A stretch of DNA of 64,000 nucleotides, from contig NZ_CP015922.1 in NCBI RefSeq assembly GCF_001659725.1, positions 2,144,887-2,208,886 on the forward strand, in the 5' to 3' direction. Numbering within the stretch: position 1 is the first letter of the stretch; every line of letters starts with the position of its first letter. This DNA comes from Polynucleobacter wuianus. GTDB taxonomy: Bacteria; Pseudomonadota; Gammaproteobacteria; Burkholderiales; Burkholderiaceae. This document shows positions 55,100 through 62,260 of this stretch, piece after piece. The notes under the pieces are model-generated. The model saw only the letters and a list, made by a program, of their open reading frames with translations. It was not told the origin of the DNA and searched no databases. The position numbers were made by a program, and so were the translations under genes.

Positions 55100-55744
55100 A
55101 TGACAACAACCCGCTTTTGCTTAGTGCGCCATGGTGAAACTGACTGGAATGTCGAACGCCGACTTCAGGGTCATACCGATATTGATCTGAATGCTCATGG
55201 CAAGCGACAGGCAACACAAATGGCTATGGCCCTCAAAGTCATTGCTTTAGAGTTTGATGTCTTATATACAAGTGATCTAATGCGTGCGGCCAAAACTGCC
55301 AAAGCGATTGAGGAAATATTTGGAGTAGCCTCGATTGTTGATCCAGCGCTTAGAGAGCGCCATCTAGGTGGATTACAAGGTCTCACTACAAGCGATGCGC
55401 TACAGATTGAGGCCGAGCTATGGGAGATTCACTTGAGTAGAGATCTTGACCATACTCTTAGAGGTGGCGAGAGCATCACGCAATTTGCAGATCGTATTCA
55501 TGGGGCTCTGGAAAAAATTCGCTTGCAACATCTTGGCAAAACTATTTTGTTGGTCAGTCATGGCGGGGCCCTCGACATGATGTATCGACTGGCCAGCAAT
55601 CAAGCCCTCGCAGCAGAAAAAGTTGTTAATGTCCCCAATGCTTCCCTGAATTGGATTAGCCACGATGGCAAGGCCTGGAAGGTGGATAGTTGGGCAGATA
55701 CCAGCCATTTAGATGGCTTAGCGCTCGACAATTTAGATCTATAA
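55100..55744 (+). CDS. Histidine phosphatase family protein (phosphoglycerate mutase-like)
   Basis: A 214-residue branch-1 histidine phosphatase with the phospho-accepting His in LVRHGETDWN, the second arm LRERHLGGLQG and VSHGGALDMMYRLA with the second catalytic His. Relatives include GpmB and CobC/alpha-ribazole phosphatase. Broad phosphatase activity is likely; the physiological substrate cannot be told. Confidence 0.9.
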   Translation: MTTTRFCLVRHGETDWNVERRLQGHTDIDLNAHGKRQATQMAMALKVIALEFDVLYTSDLMRAAKTAKAIEEIFGVASIVDPALRERHLGGLQGLTTSDALQIEAELWEIHLSRDLDHTLRGGESITQFADRIHGALEKIRLQHLGKTILLVSHGGALDMMYRLASNQALAAEKVVNVPNASLNWISHDGKAWKVDSWADTSHLDGLALDNLDL

Positions 55745-55777
55745 CGAGATCGAAATTAAATACCCTATTATTACGAC

Positions 55778-56560
55778 ATGAAACGATTCGTGAAGCTACC
55801 GCTCTATTTATTGCTGGCCATCCTTTCTATGCCGATTTACGCGATCAATCTTGAACCAAGTGATGTTCCCGATGGATTACCAGATCACATTGTTGGTGAT
55901 ATTGGTGTGGCAGTCTATTCGTCGAATATGCATATTGGGACCGAAGGAACGCAGTCGCTAGTGCTGCCTTATGCATTTTTTGACTACAAACGTTTTTTTG
56001 CTCGCATTGATGAGGTGGGAATTAAAACATTCAAAATGGGGTACGGCTATTTTGAAGTCATCGGCAAAATAGATCTAAATACTTACAAAGTGAAATCGCC
56101 AATCAATGGGGCATCCATTAATAAAAGTGATCCGATTCCATTGGGCTTGGGAACCTACCAAGAAACTCCGATCGGTGGATTTTTTGCGAACGCTTATCAC
56201 GACTTTGGCAAATCTAAGGGTGCGCTGTATGAGCTTTTGTATTTTGCTGAACTCGAGACTTACAAAAATGTTGTTGTCTATCCAGAGGTAGGTATTGAAA
56301 GGCAATCTAGCCAATACGCTAATTACTACTATGGAATCAGCCCTGGAGAGTCGAATCAAACAGGCTATAGCGCCTATACTGCTCCTGCGACAAGTAATTT
56401 AATTGCTGGCTTTATGGTTGAAATTCCAGTTGTTGATAATTGGTATATCAATCTTTATGGGCGTCGTAAATGGCTTGGCAACGGAATCAATAACAGCCCC
56501 GTCATGAATCGCTCCTTCCAAGACAATATCTTTGCGGCCTTAGCTTACCGATTTAAGTAA
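55778..56560 (+). CDS. MipA/OmpV family outer-membrane protein
   Basis: A 260-residue beta-barrel with a Sec signal (about 1-22, LPLYLLLAILSMPIYA). The family pattern is seen in GDIGVAVYSSNMHIGTEG, LPYAFFDYKRFFARIDEVG (LPYAFFDYKRFFARID), NYYYGISPGESNQTGYSAY (YYYGISPGES) and a C-terminal aromatic residue (AALAYRFK). Members scaffold murein hydrolases or act as porins. The neighbouring genes give no clue. Confidence 0.87.
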   Translation: MKRFVKLPLYLLLAILSMPIYAINLEPSDVPDGLPDHIVGDIGVAVYSSNMHIGTEGTQSLVLPYAFFDYKRFFARIDEVGIKTFKMGYGYFEVIGKIDLNTYKVKSPINGASINKSDPIPLGLGTYQETPIGGFFANAYHDFGKSKGALYELLYFAELETYKNVVVYPEVGIERQSSQYANYYYGISPGESNQTGYSAYTAPATSNLIAGFMVEIPVVDNWYINLYGRRKWLGNGINNSPVMNRSFQDNIFAALAYRFK

Positions 56561-56585
56561 GCAAATATTAGCCGCTCTGAGTAAT

Positions 56586-57383
56586 TTATCTCCAAGGCAA
56601 GGCGGGAAGTAGTGGCTTAAGGCCAGCCTTCTGAATTGAAGGTGCGGCTTTTGGGGAGGCTAAAAATGCGATGAGGTCTCTTGATGCGTCAAGGCTGTTC
56701 ACATTGCTGGTAATGCCTGCCGAAAACAAAACTGTCTGCTGTACTTCTGGAGGAATCTCGCCAATGAAATCTATCCCCGGAATGGGAATCAATTCGCTCA
56801 CCTGTTGAAAGCCCAACTCTGCATCCCCCCTAGCAACTACTGTACCAACGCGTTCACTGTAAATCCTTTTAGCAGTCTTACTCATCTGCTCAGCAATACC
56901 GAGTTTTGGAAAGAGCTCAGTAGATAAATAGGTGCCACTAGCACTCGCAGAATAGGCCACAGACTTTGCATTCAGCAGAGCCTGCTTGAGTGCTGGAACT
57001 GTGCTGATATCCGGCTTGGGTGAACCAGCCTTTACAGCAGCGCCAATGACAGAAGCAACCAAATCCACTCTGCTTCCTGACTGAATAGTGCCGCTCTTAA
57101 TAAAACCTTCTAGCGCAGGCCCGGCAAGTATTAACACATCAAACTTTTCATCTCTGGCAAGTCTTGATGGAATTGAGTCAGGGGCAGCCCCCATAGAAGA
57201 GCCATAAGAAATAATGACTTTATTTGATGATTGTTTTTCATACTCTGGCACCAGAGCTTTAAGCGCCTCTGCAAATGCGCCTGAGGTAATCACCTGGATA
57301 TCGGCAGCAAAGGTCGGGGTTGCAAATAGGAAGGTGGCAAGAAAAACTAATGTAGTGTTTCTGAGAAAGGAAGTTATTTTCAT
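56586..57383 (-). CDS. ModA-like periplasmic substrate-binding protein
   Basis: A 265-residue type II solute-binding protein with a Sec signal ending at TFAADIQ (about 27). Typical ModA/SBP-like segments are VITSGAFAEALKALVPEYEK, ISYGSSMGAAPDSIPSRL, LILAGPALEGFI and AELGFQQVSELIPIPGIDFIGEIP (GFQQVSELIPIPG). No permease or ATPase gene is adjacent, so it may work as an orphan or sensor. The ligand is unknown; molybdate is only one option. Confidence 0.82.
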   Translation of the reverse strand: MKITSFLRNTTLVFLATFLFATPTFAADIQVITSGAFAEALKALVPEYEKQSSNKVIISYGSSMGAAPDSIPSRLARDEKFDVLILAGPALEGFIKSGTIQSGSRVDLVASVIGAAVKAGSPKPDISTVPALKQALLNAKSVAYSASASGTYLSTELFPKLGIAEQMSKTAKRIYSERVGTVVARGDAELGFQQVSELIPIPGIDFIGEIPPEVQQTVLFSAGITSNVNSLDASRDLIAFLASPKAAPSIQKAGLKPLLPALPWR

Positions 57384-57414
57384 TATTTTTAAAATAGCGG
57401 TCGTGAAAGAATGA

Positions 57415-58098
57415 TTAAATAATCTCTAATACTTTGCTCAAAGAATTGCCGACATAGTTTGGTTGCTCGCCGATTTCCTCAAATGGATGGCCCAGCCGAT
57501 TTACCCAAAAGACATCATATCCATACCACTTGGCAGCCAAGGCATCCCAAGCATTACTTGATACAAATAGAACTTCCTCTTTTTTTACGGGGAAGGCCTC
57601 AAGCAGCAACTCATAGGCCTGTGGGGCAGTCTTAAACAGACGTACGTCCTCAACCGTAACTACTTGATCTAAATACGCTGCTAGACCATTGCTTTGTACA
57701 ACTGTAGTGAGCATTTCTCTGCTGCCATTAGACAAAATGGCAGTGGCCATTCCGCGCTTTTTAATTTCTTGAAGAACTGCCAGGCTATCTTCAAAGCTGG
57801 TGAGTTTGGCATATTGGTCCATAAGCAGCTGTTCACTGCCTTCAGAAAGGTCAAGACTCATGCGTTTGCAGACATAGCGTAGTGACCGAATAGTCAGCTC
57901 CCAAAATGGCAAGTAATACTTGCTACCGCAAGGACTGGGGTCACTCATCGTAACTAGACGCGTGTATTCAATTTGGCGATCACGCCACATTAATGACAAT
58001 GCTTGGCCGTGCCCTGGAAATAGCTCTTCTGCTAACTGTCCCATTGAGTAGACATCAAAAAGGGTCCCATAAGCATCAAATGTGATTAACTTATACAT
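57415..58098 (-). CDS. Haloacid dehalogenase type II (HAD superfamily)
   Basis: A 227-residue HAD hydrolase of the 2-haloacid dehalogenase type: nucleophile Asp8 in FDAYGTLFDV, SNGSREM with the conserved Ser near 119, KTAPQAYELLL with the Lys near 155 and FVSSNAWDALAAKWYGY near 174. The type II pattern and Asn-Ala-Trp-Asp segment are typical. Activity on halogenated acids or another phosphatase-like role cannot be told apart by eye. It precedes the ModA-like gene on the same strand by 31 bases. Confidence 0.87.
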   Translation of the reverse strand: MYKLITFDAYGTLFDVYSMGQLAEELFPGHGQALSLMWRDRQIEYTRLVTMSDPSPCGSKYYLPFWELTIRSLRYVCKRMSLDLSEGSEQLLMDQYAKLTSFEDSLAVLQEIKKRGMATAILSNGSREMLTTVVQSNGLAAYLDQVVTVEDVRLFKTAPQAYELLLEAFPVKKEEVLFVSSNAWDALAAKWYGYDVFWVNRLGHPFEEIGEQPNYVGNSLSKVLEII

Positions 58099-58114
58099 AT
58101 TGCCCTTAGGTGAA

Positions 58115-58264
58115 TTATCGACCCTGACAAGCTAGGGGCATTTCCCATAAAGGCTTTTCCTGGCTGAAGTCACAATTAACCCCAATCTGCGAAGTAGTGC
58201 TAGCAAGGCAGCCAGTTAAAGCAAAAATAGGCAGAGTGGCAAAAATGAATATCAATATTTTCAT
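58115..58264 (-). CDS. Very small putative lipoprotein (49 aa)
   Basis: A 49-residue frame (MKILIFIFATLPIFALTGC then LASTTSQIGVNC) with an N-terminal hydrophobic signal and the lipobox LTGC at 16-19, so a lipidated product is likely. Two later Cys (in GVNCDF and ACQGR) may form a disulfide. It is in the minus-strand gap before the HAD gene, at a 16-base distance, with no other gene in the 117 bases upstream. No clear Shine-Dalgarno was seen. Confidence 0.6.
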   Translation of the reverse strand: MKILIFIFATLPIFALTGCLASTTSQIGVNCDFSQEKPLWEMPLACQGR

Positions 58265-58381
58265 AGCTTGTCTTCAAAGAATTTTCTAACTCATTCTCCC
58301 ATGTCATCAAATAGTGTGCAAATGAAGTTGTACAGGGCTTTTAATCTTGCAAAGGTTTAGTAAAGGGGTGCCTGTAGCTAC

Positions 58382-59338
58382 TTAATAAGTTAGCTTAGCA
58401 ATATACGCGTAGAGCGGTATTCCCAAAATGATATTAAAGGGGAAGGTGATGCCCAATGACATCCCCATATATAGGGCGGGATTTACTTCGGGCAGCGCAT
58501 GCCTTAAGACTGCTGGCACAGCAATATAAGAAGCGCTTGCCGCAAGGACCATTAATAAAATCGTATCGCCCAGCGGCAAGCCTAGAAGCTTACAGAAGCC
58601 TAGCGCAATGGAGGCATGAACTAAGGGGGCTCCAATGGCATAGAACAAAGTGATTGAGGGCTTGCCTTTTAATCCCTCAAAGTTCTTGGCCGCCATCAAC
58701 CCCATATCCAGCAAGAAGAAAGCCAGCATTCCTTTAAATAAATCAATAGAAAATGGAGCCATTATTTTTTGTCCCGCATCGCCGCTGACTAAGCCAACTA
58801 GCATAGAACCCAATAAAAGAAGTTGTGCGCCATCTGTAAAGGACTCATGAAGAATCTTTGACATACTCGTCGGTTGCTTTGAGTTTTTAGCAGAAGCTCT
58901 GGCTCTATTTGCTAGCAAGATTGCCAAAATAATTGCGGGCGACTCCATTAATGCCATTGCAGCAGCCATATGCCCACCAAATGCAATGCCATATTGATCT
59001 AACGCTTGTGTCGCAGTGATAAATGTAACGGCACTAACCGAACCATATGTGGCGGCGATAGCTGCGGCGTCGTAATTGTTCAGCTTTGTTCTTAAAATCA
59101 AATAGCCCATGAGCGGGATGATGATTGCCAGAGACATTGCCAGCCCAAGCGCCAAAACAATCTCGAGAGTAAATCCAGATTTATGAAGCGCAAATCCGCC
59201 CTTCAAGCCTAAAGCCATCAAGAGATACAAAGACAAAAATCTGGCGATTGGCTGAGGAATTTCTAAATTTGATTTCACTGCTCCAGCAAAAGCACCAAAT
59301 ACAAAGAAGAGAATTGCTGGATCCAAGAAATTGCTCAT
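58382..59338 (-). CDS. SbtA-like sodium-dependent bicarbonate transporter
   Basis: A 318-residue inner-membrane protein of about ten helices, matching the SbtA/DUF897 family: DPAILFFVFGAFAGAVKSNLEIP (FFVFGAFAGAVKSNLEIP), ALGLKGGFAL, AATYGSVSAVTFITA and MALMESPAIILAILL. The family imports bicarbonate with Na+ in cyanobacteria; heterotrophic members are presumed to do the same. A carbonic anhydrase is encoded in the window (44131-44796), so supply of bicarbonate for carboxylation is plausible. No regulatory PII-like SbtB gene is adjacent. Confidence 0.85.
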   Translation of the reverse strand: MSNFLDPAILFFVFGAFAGAVKSNLEIPQPIARFLSLYLLMALGLKGGFALHKSGFTLEIVLALGLAMSLAIIIPLMGYLILRTKLNNYDAAAIAATYGSVSAVTFITATQALDQYGIAFGGHMAAAMALMESPAIILAILLANRARASAKNSKQPTSMSKILHESFTDGAQLLLLGSMLVGLVSGDAGQKIMAPFSIDLFKGMLAFFLLDMGLMAAKNFEGLKGKPSITLFYAIGAPLVHASIALGFCKLLGLPLGDTILLMVLAASASYIAVPAVLRHALPEVNPALYMGMSLGITFPFNIILGIPLYAYIAKLTY

Positions 59339-59416
59339 ATCAATATCTTAAATAATTTTGAAAATTCTTATATTGGCCCCACATAGCTTGAGGACTAAAT
59401 ACATTATTAGATAAGC

Positions 59417-59968
59417 CTAAGATAGGTAAGCCCTCCCCCTCAGCATACGAGAAATCCATCTTGCTATTGAAACTATCAGCAAAATCCCTGTTACATCACC
59501 TAAAAACATGACCTCTATACCGCCCCATAAATTAGAAGACTCGCCCGCAAGATAAATGATTGATTGCGTTACTACGCTATTCAAGCCTGCATAACTTAAT
59601 GCAAGGGTCAGTAAAGATCGAAGGGTTAAATTTGAGAGTTCACCGTTAAGCATGAACTTATCAGAACAAACCTTAGTAACAAGTAGAGGGACGCCAGCGC
59701 TTCCAATCGACAAGATCAATACCAAACCTATTTGTCCGTGGAATGGAAACATTACCCCCCATATATTAGAAATAATGAATATGGCCAAAGCTCCAATAGG
59801 GCCCGCAACCAAAGTCATTAATATTTTTACCCCACTAGGTAGGTGTACTAAATGCGCCCCGGGAGTTAAATATAAAAAGTCTGTGCAAAGATTGTTTGCA
59901 AAATAAAACAATCCATAACCTAGGGTTAGGATCACTAGTAGCTTGGCATTTTGAAGAAGGCCTCTCAT
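59417..59968 (-). CDS. Hypothetical multi-helix membrane protein
   Basis: No family recognised with confidence. From the ATG at 59968 the protein has 183 residues and about five helices, with HLPSGVKILMTLVAGPIGALA near 43 (HLPSGVKIL) that recalls the LPSG segment of MASE1-type sensor domains, but no output domain follows. The start overlaps the MAPEG stop by one base (TAATG). A longer frame opening at 60175 lies within the MAPEG gene and was rejected. Confidence 0.75.
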   Translation of the reverse strand: MRGLLQNAKLLVILTLGYGLFYFANNLCTDFLYLTPGAHLVHLPSGVKILMTLVAGPIGALAIFIISNIWGVMFPFHGQIGLVLILSIGSAGVPLLVTKVCSDKFMLNGELSNLTLRSLLTLALSYAGLNSVVTQSIIYLAGESSNLWGGIEVMFLGDVTGILLIVSIARWISRMLRGRAYLS

Positions 59969-60366
59969 TAACCAAGCAACTTTTGCATAGTCCAGCCTAG
60001 ATTCAGAATGGCCAATGTAATGAGTGTGCCAAAAGTAATCTTCATTCCTAAAACTCTCTTGCTGAAATCTGGTGGAGGAATATGAATTCCTTTGGCGTGA
60101 ATCAAGCGTCCAATAATTAAAGTCACGCCGGACATGGCAACCAACCACCAAGGCCCGCCATTTAACTCTAAACAAGCGATCAAGATAACTCCAAATGGAA
60201 CATACTCTGCAAAGTTGCCTTGAGCGCGAATCGCTCTCTCAAGATCTTCGTGGCCACCACTGCCTAAGCCAACCTTATTCTTTCTTCTAAGCGCAATGAC
60301 GGCAAAGGAGAGCCTAACAAAGATAATGGTTAACACAGCAGCAATCACTGATGTGACTAATAGCAT
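59968..60366 (-). CDS. MAPEG family membrane protein
   Basis: A 132-residue, four-helix protein of the MAPEG family (glutathione-related membrane enzymes): RRKNKVGLGSGGHEDLERAIRAQGNFAEYVPFG contains the signature pieces RAIRAQGNFAEYVPFGVIL and GRLIHAKGI. Bacterial members are usually of unknown substrate. It is coupled to the next membrane protein gene by TAATG. Confidence 0.88.
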   Translation of the reverse strand: MLLVTSVIAAVLTIIFVRLSFAVIALRRKNKVGLGSGGHEDLERAIRAQGNFAEYVPFGVILIACLELNGGPWWLVAMSGVTLIIGRLIHAKGIHIPPPDFSKRVLGMKITFGTLITLAILNLGWTMQKLLG

Positions 60367-60397
60367 TTAAATCTCCCAATAATAAAATCGTAACAAT

Positions 60398-61090
60398 CTA
60401 ATCAGTAAATTTTGCCAGTGCATGCCAGCCAAAACTCAATAATGGAAGCATATCTTTAGCAAAGCTTGTGACTTCGTTAATTAAATTTTTTGAGCAAACA
60501 ACCGATCGGGGCAACTGTTTTCTGATAACCCAACCTTTTAGCTTGATAGCGCGCTCGATTTCTACTGGCACATCATCAAAGCCCCTGGGTATTCGGGCTA
60601 ATGTATGGGAATAATCAAGCTCATAGCCTTTTCGCTTTAGAGATCTTTCTAGGGAAAGCCAGGCCTTAGGGTTCTCTAGAATTCCCTGTCTTAGCTTTTT
60701 CAGAATATGGGTTTCGGGCTGAAAATAACCAGCAGCACATCGACTTCCTAAAGGATCTAGACGAAAGTACAGCACGCCTGGAGAATGTTTATCGCCAGTT
60801 CGAGTAAACAGCCCACTGGCATGCATGTTATAGGGATGTTTTGCCTTTGAAAAACGAGCGTCTCGATTTATTCTAAATAAAGATCTTTTAGGATCTCCCC
60901 ACAGCGGCACCTGCTTCTCAGCAAGATTTTCCGACAGGCTCTCTGTAAAGGACTTCATGGGCTCCCGCACAAACTCCTCATACTCAGAACGATGTTCGTT
61001 AAACCAGACTCTATTTTGATTATTGGTGAGCTCTTCAAAAAATGTGAATGCCTTTGGATTAAACACTGGATACTTAATCCTTGTCTGCAT
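60398..61090 (-). CDS. DUF2461 (TIGR02453) family protein
   Basis: A 230-residue protein of the DUF2461 family: FFEELTNNQNRVWFNEHRSEYEEFVREP (NQNRVWFNEHRSEYEEF), RINRDARFSKAKHPYNMH and AGYFQPETHILKKLRQGI (AAGYFQPET). Function unknown. The ATG at 61090 overlaps the upstream tautomerase-like gene by 17 bases; a start 21 bases earlier is less likely. Confidence 0.88.
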   Translation of the reverse strand: MQTRIKYPVFNPKAFTFFEELTNNQNRVWFNEHRSEYEEFVREPMKSFTESLSENLAEKQVPLWGDPKRSLFRINRDARFSKAKHPYNMHASGLFTRTGDKHSPGVLYFRLDPLGSRCAAGYFQPETHILKKLRQGILENPKAWLSLERSLKRKGYELDYSHTLARIPRGFDDVPVEIERAIKLKGWVIRKQLPRSVVCSKNLINEVTSFAKDMLPLLSFGWHALAKFTD

Positions 61091-61463
61091 ATTGCATCTC
61101 GCCATTCCCAAACGACCAATTTTCTTTATTCACCTCAATCAAGTTGATAAAGACATCTTGAGGTCTGACTTTAAGGCTTTGTACTAAGGCCCCACAAATT
61201 GTTTTATATAGATTCTTTTTAAGATCTGTAGATCTACCAAAGCTGATAGTTGCTTGAATAAAAATAATGCTATCTGAATATTCAATTCCCAAATAACTTT
61301 TCGGAATATTGAACTCCGTTGACTCGTGCCTAGTAATAATTTGGAATTTATCATCCTCGGGAACGTTAATTTGCTCTCGCATGACCTGGTAGACAATGTT
61401 CCCAACCTGATGCGCGAAGCTCTCAGAGTGTTTTTTACTTAAATCAATTCTCACTAATGGCAT
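61074..61463 (-). CDS. Tautomerase-superfamily protein
   Basis: A 129-residue protein with Pro right after the initiator Met (MPLVRIDL), the catalytic amino-terminal proline of 4-oxalocrotonate tautomerase-type enzymes. The fused beta-alpha-beta architecture is visible in VYQVMREQINVPEDDKFQII and the later ICGALVQSLKVRPQDVFINLIEV. Substrate unknown. It overlaps the DUF2461 gene by 17 bases. Confidence 0.82.
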   Translation of the reverse strand: MPLVRIDLSKKHSESFAHQVGNIVYQVMREQINVPEDDKFQIITRHESTEFNIPKSYLGIEYSDSIIFIQATISFGRSTDLKKNLYKTICGALVQSLKVRPQDVFINLIEVNKENWSFGNGEMQYADKD

Positions 61464-61531
61464 TGCTTTTCTCCTAAGATCAATCCATCTTATACAGATC
61501 TAATTAATTACTACCCAGTTTTACAAGTTAG

Positions 61532-61555
61532 AAAAAAGCACCCGAAGGTAGCTTT
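61532..61555. terminator. Hairpin terminator with CCCGAAGG loop, copy A
   Basis: aaaagcacc-cgaa-ggtagcttt folds with a bulged A and is flanked by an A-run on the left and T-bases on the right. It lies between the tautomerase-like and peroxiredoxin genes, both on the minus strand, where the left A-run becomes the U-tract. Confidence 0.7.
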
Positions 61556-61585
61556 AGTGATCGCTAGTGGTCGAGAACGCTAATC

Positions 61586-62140
61586 CTAATGGCTCTTCAA
61601 ATAATCAATGACCCAAGCTGGATCACTGTCGCTTGGGAAGATAGGGTAGTGAACAGCCTCAATCACGCCATTATTCGCAATTAATGTAACTCGCTTTAAT
61701 AATGTCATTCCAGCGGCTACAAATGTTGGCATATTCAATGCCTGTTGAAATTGATAGTTGACGTCACTAACAACCGGAAATGGGAGATGAAGCCTTTCTG
61801 CCATTTCTTTTTGATATTCGCTAGTCTGTACACTCAAGCCCACAACTTCTGCGCCCAATGCTTGAAGCTCTTGATAGTGGTCCCTAAAGGAACAACTCTG
61901 TGGCGTACAACCCCTTGCTCCAGGAATTTGGTCCCAACCATCCGGCAAAGCAACATTAGGCTGCCCCGTCATTGGATAACAGTAGATAACCAATTTACCT
62001 TTGATGTCGCCAAAATTAATTGCCTTACCATTTGTGGCACTTAAAGAAACATTGGGCAGCTTCATTCCCTTCAAATGATTTGTTGAGCCATCATCTTGAG
62101 GAATGGGCAGGTCTACAGGAAGCTGGTTTAGATTGGTCAT
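61586..62140 (-). CDS. PrxQ/BCP-like peroxiredoxin
   Basis: A 184-residue thiol peroxidase. The active-site block GCTPQSCSFRDHY places the peroxidatic Cys78 and resolving Cys83 five residues apart, as in PrxQ/BCP. Between YCYPMTG and this block there is an extra PNVALPDGWDQIPGAR stretch missing from E. coli Bcp. VGLSVQTSEYQKEMAERL follows as in the family. It reduces hydroperoxides, probably in the cytoplasm as no signal peptide is seen. Hairpin terminators lie on both sides. Confidence 0.87.
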   Translation of the reverse strand: MTNLNQLPVDLPIPQDDGSTNHLKGMKLPNVSLSATNGKAINFGDIKGKLVIYCYPMTGQPNVALPDGWDQIPGARGCTPQSCSFRDHYQELQALGAEVVGLSVQTSEYQKEMAERLHLPFPVVSDVNYQFQQALNMPTFVAAGMTLLKRVTLIANNGVIEAVHYPIFPSDSDPAWVIDYLKSH

Positions 62141-62174
62141 GGATAAATTCTATACAAAAAGCTGAGGACCAAAT

Positions 62175-62197
62175 AAAAACCGCCCGAAGGTGGTTTT
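62175..62197. terminator. Hairpin terminator with CCCGAAGG loop, copy B
   Basis: aaaaccgcc-cgaa-ggtggtttt is a 9-bp stem with one G-U pair and a CGAA loop. It lies between the peroxiredoxin start and the phosphoesterase stop, so it probably ends the phosphoesterase transcript on the minus strand. Confidence 0.7.
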
Positions 62198-62260
62198 GGT
62201 GTTTCTTGGCAACCCAAGGCGGAATCGACCAGGGCCGAGGATGCAAATCCTTATACGAGA

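Noticed and set aside
59969..60175. 69-residue extension of the hypothetical membrane protein
   Set aside because: It lies wholly inside the MAPEG gene in another frame and has no membrane or family features.
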